64,000 nt of DNA. It comes from an uncultured Bacilli bacterium (GTDB taxonomy: Bacteria > Bacillota_I > Bacilli_A > RF39 > UBA660). Within the stretch, counting starts at the first letter, position 1. The number at the start of each line of letters is the position of its first letter. The stretch covers positions 1 through 64,000 of the forward strand of contig CAKPTA010000004.1 of assembly GCA_934190785.1 (NCBI GenBank), read 5' to 3'. Shown here one piece after another: positions 8,724 to 16,252 of this stretch. The notes below the pieces were generated by a model that had not been told where the DNA came from, did not search any database, and was given only the letters and a program-made list of their open reading frames with translations. The position numbers and the translations under genes are program-made.

Positions 8724-8984
8724 ATGGAAACACTTAAAGTCGGAACAAAATCAAATCCAAATTCTGTTGCTGGAGCTCTTGCTAATGTCATGAGAGAAAA
8801 TAAACCAGTTGAAATACAAGCAATTGGTGCTGGAGCACTTAATCAAGCGATTAAAGCTATTGCAATTGCGAGAGGTTTTGTAGCACCCTCTGGAAAAAAC
8901 TTAGTTTGTATTCCTGCTTTTACTGATATTATGATTGATGGAGAAGAGAGGACTGCAATTAAATTAATTATTGAAGCCATTTAG
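8724..8984 (+). CDS. spoVS: Stage V sporulation protein S
   Basis: The 86-residue protein matches SpoVS over its full length, including VGTKSNPNSVAGALANVMRE near the N-terminus, EIQAIGAGALNQAIKAIAIAR (middle) and a C-terminal IPAFTDIMIDGEERTAIKLII. SpoVS is an Alba-like small nucleic-acid-binding protein needed for normal spore coat assembly and dehydration in Bacillus, and is found across endospore formers. The start has a strong GAGAGGAAA site. A single-gene unit with its own terminator. No convincing sigma-H promoter could be picked out by eye; a TATAAT lies about 30 bases upstream. Confidence 0.97.
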   Translation: METLKVGTKSNPNSVAGALANVMRENKPVEIQAIGAGALNQAIKAIAIARGFVAPSGKNLVCIPAFTDIMIDGEERTAIKLIIEAI

Positions 8985-8992
8985 GCTTTTTT
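8974..8992 (+). terminator. Intrinsic terminator of spoVS
   Basis: AAGCC-ATTTA-GGCTT stem-loop overlapping the stop codon, followed by a T run. Confidence 0.8.
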
Positions 8993-9038
8993 CTTGTTTT
9001 TTTTTATTGTTCATGCTACACTATTAATGGTGATTTTT

Positions 9039-9473
9039 ATGGATCAAAATATGAAAAGAAGTATTATTTTAGAGCATTATTCAAATCCTAAAAATAAAGG
9101 ACTTATAGATGATGATTCATATATAAAAACAGATACAAATAATGAATCATGTATCGATGAAATTCATTTAATGGTTAAAATTGATAATGGTAAAATAGTA
9201 GATGCAAGATTTGACGGTGAAGCATGTGCAATTTGTACAAGTTCAACATCTATTATGATAGATACAATTATTGGAAAAAGTGTTAAAGATGCTATTGAAG
9301 TATATAAAAATTTTAGCAAAATGCTTAATGAAGAGTCATATGACGAAGACGTGTTAGAACAAGCTATTGTTTATGATGACATATATAAACAACCAAATCG
9401 TAAAAAGTGTGCATTATTACCATGGTGGGGTTTTGAGAAAGTAATGAATGAATATGAGAGACAAAATATATAG
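9039..9473 (+). CDS. sufU: SUF-type iron-sulfur cluster assembly protein SufU
   Basis: SufU accepts sulfur from the cysteine desulfurase SufS and passes it to the SufBCD scaffold. The 144-residue protein has the family ligand set: Cys38 and Asp40 in SCIDE, Cys63 in GEACAICTSS, and the late Cys in RKKCALLPWWGF. The start ATG 9039 has a GGTGAT context; the frame is open further upstream but without a ribosome-binding site. The 3' end overlaps the next gene by 26 bases. Here sufU is followed by an unknown gene and sufB; sufC, sufD and sufS are not in this window, so the operon is reduced or split compared with Bacillus sufCDSUB. Confidence 0.95.
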   Translation: MDQNMKRSIILEHYSNPKNKGLIDDDSYIKTDTNNESCIDEIHLMVKIDNGKIVDARFDGEACAICTSSTSIMIDTIIGKSVKDAIEVYKNFSKMLNEESYDEDVLEQAIVYDDIYKQPNRKKCALLPWWGFEKVMNEYERQNI

Positions 9474-9876
9474 TAATATTAAAATATTTGAATTAAATAT
9501 TTTTACTCATAAAGTAGAATTAGAAGATGAAACAGTATACTATAAAATGTATGATGACGGCACTTGTTTATGTGCCGGTGTAGTTATAGATGATGTAGCT
9601 ATGAATTTATTTACGAATGATATATATCCTATTTTCAGCAATTACAATGACTATATTATTCTTAATACTGTATACATTACAAAAATCTATGATTATGGTA
9701 CTAAAATTGAAAATGAAAATGGGTATTTTATGTTTAATATGAGTGTTCGTGAAGCAAATGAATTATATAAAAAAGCTTTAGCGTCTCTTTCTTTAATTAG
9801 TTGTTTAGAAAAAAACAATGTTTTATCTTATGCAAAAGAGAGAGCAAAAGTATTACAAAAAAGATTAGATAGGTGA
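9448..9876 (+). CDS. Hypothetical protein encoded between sufU and sufB
   Basis: The 142-residue protein has no family I recognise. It contains a DGTCLCAGVVIDD segment with two cysteines close together (about residues 35-37 of the mature frame) and a beta-rich first half, then a helical end (SLSLISCLEKNNVLSYAKERAKVLQKR). It overlaps sufU by 26 bases and ends five bases before the sufB start, so it is translationally coupled within the SUF operon. It occupies the place where sufD or sufC/sufS might be expected but is far too small for those and lacks ABC or PLP motifs. A SUF accessory role is inferred from position only. ATG 9454 is an alternative start. Confidence 0.75.
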   Translation: MNMRDKIYSNIKIFELNIFTHKVELEDETVYYKMYDDGTCLCAGVVIDDVAMNLFTNDIYPIFSNYNDYIILNTVYITKIYDYGTKIENENGYFMFNMSVREANELYKKALASLSLISCLEKNNVLSYAKERAKVLQKRLDR

Positions 9877-9880
9877 TAAA

Positions 9881-11194
9881 ATGGAAGTCATTGATAGAAT
9901 AGATGAGGAAAGTGTAAGAAAAATATCTAAAATAAAAGGTGAACCTAAATGGATGGAAAACTTTAGGGTTAAGTCGTATAAAAAATTCGCTGAACTAAAA
10001 AACCCTAATTTTGGACCTCAACTTTCAATTGATTTTAATTTAATAAATTATTATAAAAAAATGAGTGACAAAGTATATGACGATTGGGCTAAAGTTGATT
10101 GTAGTATAAAAGATACTTTTGATAAAATTGGTTTAATTGATTCTGAAAAAAGATATTTAGATGGTGTTGGAGCACAATTCGAAAGTGAAGTTGTATATCA
10201 TAATATGATAGATGAATTAGTAAAGAAGAATGTTATTTTCTGTGATACTGATACGGCTTTAAAGAAATATCCAGATTTATTTAAAGAATATTTTAATCAT
10301 TTAGTAAAATATGATGAGAATAAATATACAGCTTTAAATGGAGCTGTATGGAGTGGTGGAACATTTATTTATATTCCTCCTAATACAACTATTGATAGGC
10401 CTCTTCAAAGTTATTTCCGTATCAATAGTAAGAATATGGGACAATTTGAACGTACTTTAATTATTGTAGATGAAAATAGTCACCTTCACTATATGGAAGG
10501 TTGTACAGCACCTACTTATACATCTGATTCTCTTCATGCAGCTGTTGTAGAAATATATGTTAAAAAGAATGCTAGCTGTAGATATACTACTATCCAAAAT
10601 TGGTCAAGTGATGTTTATAATCTTGTTACCAAAAGAGCTATTGTTGAAGAAAATGGTAAGATGGAATGGATTGATGGTAATATAGGAGCTAAAACTAATA
10701 TGAAGTATCCAGCTTGTATTTTAGCGGGAACAGGTGCTAAGGGAGACTGTATTACGATAGCCGTAGCTTCTTCTAATCAAATTCAAGATACAGGAGCTAA
10801 AATGATTCATTTAGCTCCATATACTGAAAGTAATATTATAAGTAAATCAATTGCTGCTAAAGGTGGAAACGCTACTTATCGCGGAACTGTAAATATAACT
10901 TCTAAAGCACATCATGCAAAGAGTACTGTAAAGTGCGATACAATTATTGTTGATGATATCTCAAAAAGTGATACAATCCCTACTAATAAAGTTTCAAACG
11001 AAAGCTCATATATTGAACATGAAGCAACAGTATCAAAAATTAGTCGTGAAAAATTATTTTATTTAATGAGTAGAGGTATCAATGAAGAAAAAGCTAAAGA
11101 GCTTATTATAATGGGATTCATTGATAGATTTAGGGAAGAATTACCTATGGAATATGCGGTTGAATTAAATAAATTATTAAAAAATTATTTTTAA
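9881..11194 (+). CDS. sufB: Fe-S cluster assembly scaffold SufB
   Basis: SufB is the scaffold on which Fe-S clusters are built, normally as SufBC2D. The 437-residue product shows the family core: GVGAQFESEVVYHN, NGAVWSGGTFIYIPPNT, then the beta-helix section with HYMEGCTAPTYTSDSLHAAVVEI, the highly conserved TIQNWSSDVYNLVTKRA, and the C-terminal SRGINEEKAKELIIMGF. Slightly shorter than the typical 465 residues, mainly at the N-terminus. The start is preceded by AGGTGATAAA. It ends the sufU - unknown - sufB unit. With no SufD nearby, SufB might work as a homodimer or pair with a distant SufD. Confidence 0.97.
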   Translation: MEVIDRIDEESVRKISKIKGEPKWMENFRVKSYKKFAELKNPNFGPQLSIDFNLINYYKKMSDKVYDDWAKVDCSIKDTFDKIGLIDSEKRYLDGVGAQFESEVVYHNMIDELVKKNVIFCDTDTALKKYPDLFKEYFNHLVKYDENKYTALNGAVWSGGTFIYIPPNTTIDRPLQSYFRINSKNMGQFERTLIIVDENSHLHYMEGCTAPTYTSDSLHAAVVEIYVKKNASCRYTTIQNWSSDVYNLVTKRAIVEENGKMEWIDGNIGAKTNMKYPACILAGTGAKGDCITIAVASSNQIQDTGAKMIHLAPYTESNIISKSIAAKGGNATYRGTVNITSKAHHAKSTVKCDTIIVDDISKSDTIPTNKVSNESSYIEHEATVSKISREKLFYLMSRGINEEKAKELIIMGFIDRFREELPMEYAVELNKLLKNYF

Positions 11195-11226
11195 CATATT
11201 TTTTTAAATAGAATAAAATTGGTAAC

Positions 11227-11263
11227 AAAAAAGCAATTTCTGTTTATTGGAAATGCTTTTTTT
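11227..11263 (+). terminator. Intrinsic terminator of the SUF operon
   Basis: AAGCAATTTC pairs with GAAATGCTT with one bulged A, followed by seven T. Confidence 0.75.
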
Positions 11264-11350
11264 GTATTTAAATAAGGTAAAAATTTCAAAATTAGTCATT
11301 TGTGTTCTAAGTATTTAATCTGTAATATTAGTTACGAAAGGAGAGATTAT

Positions 11351-11677
11351 ATGTTAAATCAAACAGTATTAGTAGGGAGACTTGTAAGAGATCCTGAACT
11401 TCATGAAAGTGAAAATGGAAATAAAGTAACTAGTATTACACTAGCTGTTCCAAGAAGTTATAAGAATATGAATGGGGAATATGACACGGATTTTATTTCT
11501 TGTGTATTATTTAAGGGAATTGCAGAAAATGCTTCTGAGTATTGTCATAAAGGAGATTTGTTGGGTATAAAAGGTAGAATCCAAACAAGAAAAGTAGAAG
11601 ATTTAGAATCAAGTAAACAAGTAGTTGAAGTTATAGCTGAAAAATTAACATTTTTATCTAGTAAGAAAGCAGAATAA
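11351..11677 (+). CDS. ssb: Single-stranded DNA-binding protein, short form
   Basis: Binds single-stranded DNA through an OB fold. The 108-residue protein begins MLNQTVLVGRLVRDPEL and has the typical TSITLAVPRSYKN and TDFISCVLFKGIAENASEY strands. It stops right after the OB fold (LTFLSSKKAE), so it lacks the flexible linker and the acidic DDDIPF-type tail that recruits replication and repair proteins. This resembles accessory SSBs (SsbB or phage/plasmid types) rather than the main replication SSB, which in Firmicutes normally lies between rpsF and rpsR. The frame runs back to 11300, but AAAGGAGAG sets the start at 11351. Confidence 0.9.
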   Translation: MLNQTVLVGRLVRDPELHESENGNKVTSITLAVPRSYKNMNGEYDTDFISCVLFKGIAENASEYCHKGDLLGIKGRIQTRKVEDLESSKQVVEVIAEKLTFLSSKKAE

Positions 11678-11693
11678 TGTGCTTTCTTTTTTA
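11664..11693 (+). terminator. Intrinsic terminator of ssb
   Basis: AAGAAAGCA and TGCTTTCTT form a perfect 9-bp stem with loop GAATAATG, followed by T residues. Confidence 0.9.
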
Positions 11694-11704
11694 CAAAAAA
11701 AACA

Positions 11705-11929
11705 CTAGTTAGTGTTCTCTTGTACTTTAGTATTAGTCATTTCATCAACATAAAATAAATCATCTGGCTTAAGGCCAAATATATTAGCAATTTTAATTGC
11801 CATATCATAAGTTAATCTTCTTTGACCTTGTTCTAATTGCCAGTAATATGTTTTACTAATTTTAAGTATGTTTGCCATTTTTTGACAGCTATAATTTTTG
11901 TTAATTCTACATTGCTTTAATTTGTCCAT
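11705..11929 (-). CDS. XRE-family helix-turn-helix regulator (small)
   Basis: A 74-residue Cro/C1-type DNA-binding protein. The whole protein is essentially one HTH_3 domain: LKQCRINKNYSCQKMANILKISKTYYWQLEQGQRRL, then AIKIANIFGLKPDDLFY, and a short polar tail. It diverges from another XRE regulator at 12074 across a 144-base gap. Its predicted promoter (TTGAAA, 17-base spacer, TATAAT, read on the - strand) has its -10 inside the operator-like repeat at 11944-11960, so it should be autorepressed or repressed by its partner. Confidence 0.9.
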   Translation of the reverse strand: MDKLKQCRINKNYSCQKMANILKISKTYYWQLEQGQRRLTYDMAIKIANIFGLKPDDLFYVDEMTNTKVQENTN

Positions 11930-11943
11930 AGTATCACCACCAA

Positions 11944-11960
11944 GTTAATTATACGTTAAC
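11944..11960. promoter_or_regulatory. Operator 1 between divergent XRE genes
   Basis: GTTAATTATACGTTAAC has GTTAA/TTAAC inverted ends. It matches operator 2 (11985-12001) at most positions and covers the -10 of the minus-strand gene. Likely binding site of one or both XRE proteins. Confidence 0.55.
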
Positions 11961-11976
11961 TTCAAAATAATTTCAA
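11948..11976 (-). promoter_or_regulatory. Promoter of the minus-strand XRE gene
   Basis: Read on the - strand: TTGAAA (11976-11971), 17 bases, TATAAT (11953-11948). The -10 lies within operator 1. Confidence 0.7.
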
Positions 11977-11984
11977 CAACTTTT

Positions 11985-12001
11985 GTTAATTTATAGTTAA
12001 T
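11985..12001. promoter_or_regulatory. Operator 2 between divergent XRE genes
   Basis: GTTAATTTATAGTTAAT, same 17-base pattern as operator 1, centred about 41 bases away (close to four helical turns) and just upstream of the plus-strand promoter. Confidence 0.5.
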
Positions 12002-12015
12002 TCGTTTTCTGTGTG

Positions 12016-12044
12016 TTGATTTTTGTAAATATAGTTGCTATAAT
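12016..12044 (+). promoter_or_regulatory. Promoter of the plus-strand XRE gene
   Basis: TTGATT (12016-12021), 17 bases, TATAAT (12039-12044) with an extended TGC before the -10. Among the best promoter matches in the window. Confidence 0.75.
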
Positions 12045-12073
12045 ATTAGCAAGTAGATAACGGAGTGGTAGCT

Positions 12074-12415
12074 ATGATAAATAATGAGCGATTAAAGTTA
12101 GAACGTATTCGTAGAGGCTTATCACAAGAAGAATTAGGAAAAATGCTTCATGTTAGTAAAGTTTCCATTTGTGGATATGAAAAAGGAACTAAAAATCCAA
12201 CTTTAGATAATTTTGAAAAATTATTAAAAATTCTTAGCTTAGAACCTAATGATTTATTGTATACAGAAGATAGTCTTGTTAAAGAAGACATACTACCATA
12301 TGAAGGTATTAGTAATAATGATATTTGTTTAATAAAAGCATTAAAGAAGCATCGAAAACTTTACAAAATTCTTTGTCAAAATATTGATAATTTAGATAAA
12401 ATTGAAATAAAGTAA
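12074..12415 (+). CDS. XRE-family helix-turn-helix regulator
   Basis: A 113-residue Cro/C1-type regulator. The N-terminal HTH (ERLKLERIRRGLSQEELGKMLHVSKVSICGYEKGTKNPTL in pieces, about residues 3-42) is followed by a 50-residue helical tail that could dimerise. A GTG nine bases upstream is too close to the CGGAG ribosome-binding site, so ATG 12074 is the start. It faces the smaller XRE gene at 11929 across two similar operators and two strong promoters, the arrangement of a phage-type bistable switch, but no phage genes are nearby. Target genes are unknown. Confidence 0.9.
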   Translation: MINNERLKLERIRRGLSQEELGKMLHVSKVSICGYEKGTKNPTLDNFEKLLKILSLEPNDLLYTEDSLVKEDILPYEGISNNDICLIKALKKHRKLYKILCQNIDNLDKIEIK

Positions 12416-12436
12416 GCATTTATATGCTTACTTTTG
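12411..12436 (+). terminator. Intrinsic terminator of XRE gene
   Basis: AGTAAGCA-TTTATA-TGCTTACT perfect stem-loop followed by a short T run. Confidence 0.75.
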
Positions 12437-12458
12437 TTATAATAAATATGGTGATAAT

Positions 12459-13730
12459 ATGGATATGATAGAAATTATAACAAAGAAAAAAAATGGTGAA
12501 ACGCTTACATATGATGAGATAAAATATGCTGTTTTAGGATATGTAGATGGCACTATTCCTGATTATCAAATGAGCGCTCTACTTATGGCTATTGTCTTAG
12601 TGGGTATGAATAATGAAGAAATTGTAAATTTAACTAAAATTATGATAGATTCTGGAGATACTATAAATATGGATGCTATTGATGGTGTTGTAGTTGATAA
12701 GCATTCAACAGGAGGAGTAGGTGATAAAACAACTCTTATAGTTGCTCCAATTGTAGCAAGTACAGGTTTAAAAGTGGCTAAAATGTCAGGTAGAGGTTTA
12801 GGTCATACTGGTGGAACAATTGATAAATTAGAAAGTATTAAAGGTTACAAAACAGAACTTTCAAGAGATGAATTTTTTAATCAAGTTAATAAAATTGGAA
12901 TAGCGGTTACAAGTCAGTCTGGAAATTTAGTCCCTGCTGATAAGAAAATATATGCACTTAGAGATGTTAGTGGAACAACTGAATCAATTCCTTTAATTGC
13001 TTCATCTATTATGAGTAAAAAAATAGCTAGTGGCGCTAAATATATTGTAATAGATGTTAAAGTAGGAAATGGAGCTTTAATGAAAAATATTGAAGATGCT
13101 AGATTACTTGCTAAAACAATGATTGAACTTGGTAAATCATATGGAAGAAAAGTAACTTGTATATTGTCATCGATGGAAGAACCACTAGGATACGCTATTG
13201 GTAATGGATTAGAAGTAAAAGAAGCTATTGCTTGTCTTCAAAATAAAGGACCTAAAGATGTTACTGAGCTTTGTATTAATCTTGCAAGTGAAATGGTATC
13301 AATGGGTAAAAATATACCTCTTGAAGATGCTTTACGTGAGGTAAAAAAATCTCTTTCAAGTGGGAAGGCATATGAAACTTTTAAAAATTATATTAAATAT
13401 CAAGGTGGCAATTTAGATGATATTTGTGTATCTGATAAATGTATTTCAATCAAGAGCAAACAAACAGGATTTATTGAGCATATAAACGCATTAGAACTTG
13501 GAGAACTTGCTAAGAAATTAGGGGCAGGAAGAAGCAGAAAAGACGATGAAATTTCTTATGGTGTAGGTTTTGTTTTAAGCAAAAAAGTTGGAGATTATGT
13601 TTTAGAAAATGAAGAACTGTTAAAAGTTTATATTGATAATAGCAGTGTTTCTGTTGATAGTATAATAGATTGTTTTGAAATTGGTATGCATTCAAGAGAG
13701 GAAAAATTAATATTAGATATTATTAGATAA
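12459..13730 (+). CDS. pdp: Pyrimidine-nucleoside phosphorylase
   Basis: Splits thymidine, deoxyuridine or uridine with phosphate into base and (deoxy)ribose-1-phosphate for nucleoside salvage. The 423-residue protein has the thymidine/pyrimidine phosphorylase signature SGRGLGHTGGTIDKLESI (about residues 111-128), the phosphate-loop DKHSTGGVGDKTTL (about 80-93) and the catalytic Lys region VIDVKVGNGALM. Length is close to the Bacillus Pdp (433). The conserved Lys in IASKIMSKKIASG is present. It stands in its own unit between a terminator and rpoZ; deoC and cdd, often neighbours, are not in the window. Confidence 0.95.
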   Translation: MDMIEIITKKKNGETLTYDEIKYAVLGYVDGTIPDYQMSALLMAIVLVGMNNEEIVNLTKIMIDSGDTINMDAIDGVVVDKHSTGGVGDKTTLIVAPIVASTGLKVAKMSGRGLGHTGGTIDKLESIKGYKTELSRDEFFNQVNKIGIAVTSQSGNLVPADKKIYALRDVSGTTESIPLIASSIMSKKIASGAKYIVIDVKVGNGALMKNIEDARLLAKTMIELGKSYGRKVTCILSSMEEPLGYAIGNGLEVKEAIACLQNKGPKDVTELCINLASEMVSMGKNIPLEDALREVKKSLSSGKAYETFKNYIKYQGGNLDDICVSDKCISIKSKQTGFIEHINALELGELAKKLGAGRSRKDDEISYGVGFVLSKKVGDYVLENEELLKVYIDNSSVSVDSIIDCFEIGMHSREEKLILDIIR

Positions 13731-13813
13731 GATGTAAAAAGATGTAAAATTTTCGGAAATAAATTGAAATTATTTAAATTATATAATAAGATATTATTAA
13801 GGAAGGTGATAAG

Positions 13814-14008
13814 ATGATTTATCCTTCAATTGATAAATTATTAGATATTGTTGGCTCTAAATATTTACTTGTAAATGTTGTTGCAAAAAGAGTTAATGAA
13901 ATGAGAGATTATAATCATTATCAAATGAAAGAAAATGAATACGTTTCTAAAAAAGAAATAGGTAGAGCACTAGAGGAAGTGTCTAAAGGCTTAATACATG
14001 TTAAATAG
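13814..14008 (+). CDS. rpoZ: DNA-directed RNA polymerase omega subunit
   Basis: Omega helps assemble RNA polymerase around beta'. The 64-residue protein has the conserved N-terminal MIYPSIDKLLDIVGSKYLLVNVVAKR, and the basic RVNEM helix, and the EIGRALEEVSKGLI C-terminus. It has a strong AAGGAAGGTGATAAG start context. In Bacillus the gene is next to gmk and priA; here it precedes recX instead. Confidence 0.93.
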   Translation: MIYPSIDKLLDIVGSKYLLVNVVAKRVNEMRDYNHYQMKENEYVSKKEIGRALEEVSKGLIHVK

Positions 14009-14042
14009 TATTAAGTTTTTATTTTAAGGAGGTGTATTTTTT

Positions 14043-14816
14043 TTGCAAATAAAAAAGATAAAAAAAGTTGCTAGTAATAAATATAAAATCGATTTTACAA
14101 ATGGTGATAGCATCATTACATATGATAATGTTATTCTAGAAAATAATATTTTACTAAAAAAGGAAATAGATGATTCATTATATGAAGAAATGTTAGCTCA
14201 AAATGATTACTATAGCATTTATAGTAAAATTATTAAGTATATTACTGTTAAGCTTAGAAGTGAAGCAGAAATAAAGAAATATATCTCAAAGTATTCATGT
14301 AGTCAGAGTATATCTGAGCGGTTAATTAAACAATTAAAATGTGAAGGTTTGATTAATGATAGTAGATATATAAAAGCATTTATTGAAGATAAAGTTAATT
14401 TAACAAATGATGGTCCTATTAAAATAAAAAATGATTTAATTAATATGGGAATGAATGAAGAAGAGGTAAGTCAAGTTTTATCTAATTATAATGATTATAT
14501 TTTTTATGATAAGGCCCTCTCTTTGGCTCAAAAGAAAGTAAAGTTAAATCATAAAGATTCATCATATATTTTAAAACAAAAAATAGAAAACTTTCTATTT
14601 AATTTAGGATATGAACAAAGTATGATTAAAGACGTCTCTGCTAGTGTTAATATATCTGATAATGTTGTTTTAGAACGTGAAATAGAGAAACTATATCAAA
14701 AATTAAAATTTAAATATAATGAAGAAGACTTATTAAATGTTATAAAACAAAAATTATATAAAAAAGGATTTTCTATAAGTGATATAAAAGAAGAATTAAT
14801 AAAATACCAAAAATAA
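14043..14816 (+). CDS. recX: Regulatory protein RecX
   Basis: RecX modulates RecA filaments during recombination and the SOS response. The 257-residue length fits the long Firmicute form. It has the three tandem three-helix RecX repeats: the first with VKLRSEAEIKKYI and LKCEGLINDSRYIKAFIEDK (about 76-120), the second with GPIKIKNDLINMGMNEEEVSQVL, and the third with LKFKYNEEDLLNVIKQKLYKKGFSISDIKEEL at the C-terminus. The start is TTG, chosen because a strong AAGGAGGTG sits eight bases before it and no ATG is available nearby. It shares a bidirectional terminator with the convergent prsA. Confidence 0.92.
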   Translation: MQIKKIKKVASNKYKIDFTNGDSIITYDNVILENNILLKKEIDDSLYEEMLAQNDYYSIYSKIIKYITVKLRSEAEIKKYISKYSCSQSISERLIKQLKCEGLINDSRYIKAFIEDKVNLTNDGPIKIKNDLINMGMNEEEVSQVLSNYNDYIFYDKALSLAQKKVKLNHKDSSYILKQKIENFLFNLGYEQSMIKDVSASVNISDNVVLEREIEKLYQKLKFKYNEEDLLNVIKQKLYKKGFSISDIKEELIKYQK

Positions 14817-14843
14817 AAAGTGCTTAAGCACTTTTATTTTTTT
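14816..14843. terminator. Bidirectional terminator between recX and prsA
   Basis: AAAAGTGCTTAAGCACTTTT is a perfect 20-base palindrome flanked by A and T runs, so it can stop transcription from both convergent genes. Confidence 0.9.
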
Positions 14844-15793
14844 ATAGCGTCATATCCTTTTTGAATAGTAGAATCATTAATTTTTAAATTATATGACTCA
14901 CGAATTTCTGCCCAAGTTTTATCAGATAAATCATCATCATTTTTTAAATAGTTTTCAACAAGAGCCGTTTTGATATCTTCTTTTTTATCTTCTAATGAAG
15001 GTTTATCAGTAGCACTAACTCTTAAAATAATGTGATATCCATATGTGCTTTTTACGGGAGTTTTTGTATATTCACCATCTTTTAGAGAAACAACTGAATT
15101 AAAGAATTCATCAACAACATCACCTTTAGTGAAGTTCTCAATTAATCCGTCACTATCAACACTACCTGAATCTTCAGAATATTCTTTGACTAAATCTGAC
15201 CAATTAGCACCATCTTCTAATTTTTTGATAACTTCTTCTGCTTTTGCTTTAGCAGCATCTTCAGCAGCACTCTTTTCATCATCAGTCATACTATCAGTAG
15301 CTGTTGATTTAATTAAAATGTGTTTAGCACTATAATCACCATAAATTTCTTCATTATAATATTTTTCAATTTCATCATCAGTTACTTTATTTTTCTTTAA
15401 GTAATTTTTTACAACTTGCTCCTTCTTATATGTTTTTGCATAAACATCAATAAGGTCATCTTCACTATTATATCCATATTGAGCTAATACATCATTAAAG
15501 TTATACCCATGTGCTTCATATTGTTGTTTCATTGAAGCTACTTCTGCTTTAGCGTAATCCTTAGATTCTTTACTATCTTCAATTTCAGTATCAGCAATTA
15601 AATCGTCAATCATGTTAATAACTGTATTTGTACCATATTGTTTTTTTAAATCATCAAATAAATCTTCTGCTGTAATTTCATGATCTTTTATAGAAGCAAT
15701 AACTTCCTTTCCATCTTTTAAAGCTACCTTGTGTCCACATCCTGTAGCTAAAAGAGTAGTACATAAAAATAATGTTATAATTTTCTTTTTCAT
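14834..15793 (-). CDS. prsA: Foldase lipoprotein PrsA (parvulin-type peptidyl-prolyl isomerase)
   Basis: Helps secreted proteins fold outside the membrane. The 319-residue product has a lipoprotein signal (MKKKIITLFLCTTLLATGC, lipidated Cys19), an N-terminal SurA-like helical domain, and a parvulin domain (about residues 155-265) marked by YSAKHILIKS, WSDLVKEYSEDSGS, GLIENFTKGDVVDEFFNSV and TYGYHIILR. A second helical segment closes the chaperone fold. It is one of few genes on the minus strand and is transcribed alone, with AAAGGAGG before the start. Confidence 0.95.
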   Translation of the reverse strand: MKKKIITLFLCTTLLATGCGHKVALKDGKEVIASIKDHEITAEDLFDDLKKQYGTNTVINMIDDLIADTEIEDSKESKDYAKAEVASMKQQYEAHGYNFNDVLAQYGYNSEDDLIDVYAKTYKKEQVVKNYLKKNKVTDDEIEKYYNEEIYGDYSAKHILIKSTATDSMTDDEKSAAEDAAKAKAEEVIKKLEDGANWSDLVKEYSEDSGSVDSDGLIENFTKGDVVDEFFNSVVSLKDGEYTKTPVKSTYGYHIILRVSATDKPSLEDKKEDIKTALVENYLKNDDDLSDKTWAEIRESYNLKINDSTIQKGYDAIKK

Positions 15794-15883
15794 TAATGTT
15801 TATCCTCCTTTAACATCATATTATATGATATCAAAGATTATTATAAATTACAATATTTTGAATAAATTTAGTTATAAGTAATC

Positions 15884-15910
15884 ACCATTCTAGGAAAAAT
15901 CCATAAAATA
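15884..15910 (+). promoter_or_regulatory. Sigma-K-like promoter for the YjcZ-like genes
   Basis: AC at 15884-15885, a 16-base spacer and CATAAAATA at 15902-15910 fit the mother-cell sigma-K pattern AC-N16/17-CATAnnnTA. The next genes are YjcZ-like sporulation proteins, which supports the reading. A match by eye in AT-rich DNA can arise by chance. Confidence 0.45.
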
Positions 15911-15942
15911 CTGTGAAAAGATAAAAAAAGGAGGAATGCTTT

Positions 15943-16026
15943 ATGTGTAATTCAGGAGTATCTGGAGCTGCTATTGTATTAGTATTATTTATTCTTTTAA
16001 TAATTATACTAGGGGCTTATATTTAA
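15943..16026 (+). CDS. YjcZ-like sporulation membrane microprotein
   Basis: A 27-residue protein, MCNSGVSGAAIVLVLFILL then IIILGAYI, with a strong AAAGGAGG ribosome-binding site. It consists of a short polar start and a single membrane helix containing VLFILLIII, the pattern of the YjcZ family of tiny sporulation proteins found in the coats or membranes of Bacillus and relatives. It is followed 20 bases later by a second member, both behind a sigma-K-like promoter and closed by one terminator. Confidence 0.8.
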   Translation: MCNSGVSGAAIVLVLFILLIIILGAYI

Positions 16027-16046
16027 GCTTAAAGGAGGTGAACTAA

Positions 16047-16184
16047 ATGTCTTGTAATAAAGAATGTCAAAGTCAATCTACATGTCAAGATACAACTTGT
16101 CAAAAATCATGTAATAATGGGTATCTATGCATGGTAGTACTTTTTATTCTATTAGTTATAATTTTAGGTTCATTTGTTATATAA
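16047..16184 (+). CDS. Cys-rich YjcZ-like sporulation membrane microprotein
   Basis: A 45-residue protein preceded by AAAGGAGGTGA. Its C-terminal half (MVVLFILLVIILGSFVI) matches the membrane helix of the preceding 27-residue protein. The N-terminal half is polar and holds six cysteines in about 26 residues (MSCNKECQSQSTC, then DTTCQKSCNNGYLC). The cysteine spacing suggests disulfide cross-linking or metal binding on one face of a membrane, perhaps on the developing spore surface. The fusion of a Cys-rich segment to a YjcZ-type helix is unusual in my experience. Stop codon lies at the base of the terminator. Confidence 0.8.
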   Translation: MSCNKECQSQSTCQDTTCQKSCNNGYLCMVVLFILLVIILGSFVI

Positions 16185-16212
16185 ACAAGAGATTATTTCT
16201 CTTGTTTTTTTA
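16184..16212 (+). terminator. Intrinsic terminator of the YjcZ-like pair
   Basis: AACAAGAGA and TCTCTTGTT form a perfect 9-bp stem with a five-base loop, followed by T residues. Confidence 0.9.
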
Positions 16213-16252
16213 TATTATGTATTATTAATACCTTATATGCATAATATTTACT

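Noticed and set aside
15045..15335. Plus-strand open frame opposite prsA
   Set aside because: Antisense shadow of a clear PrsA coding region.
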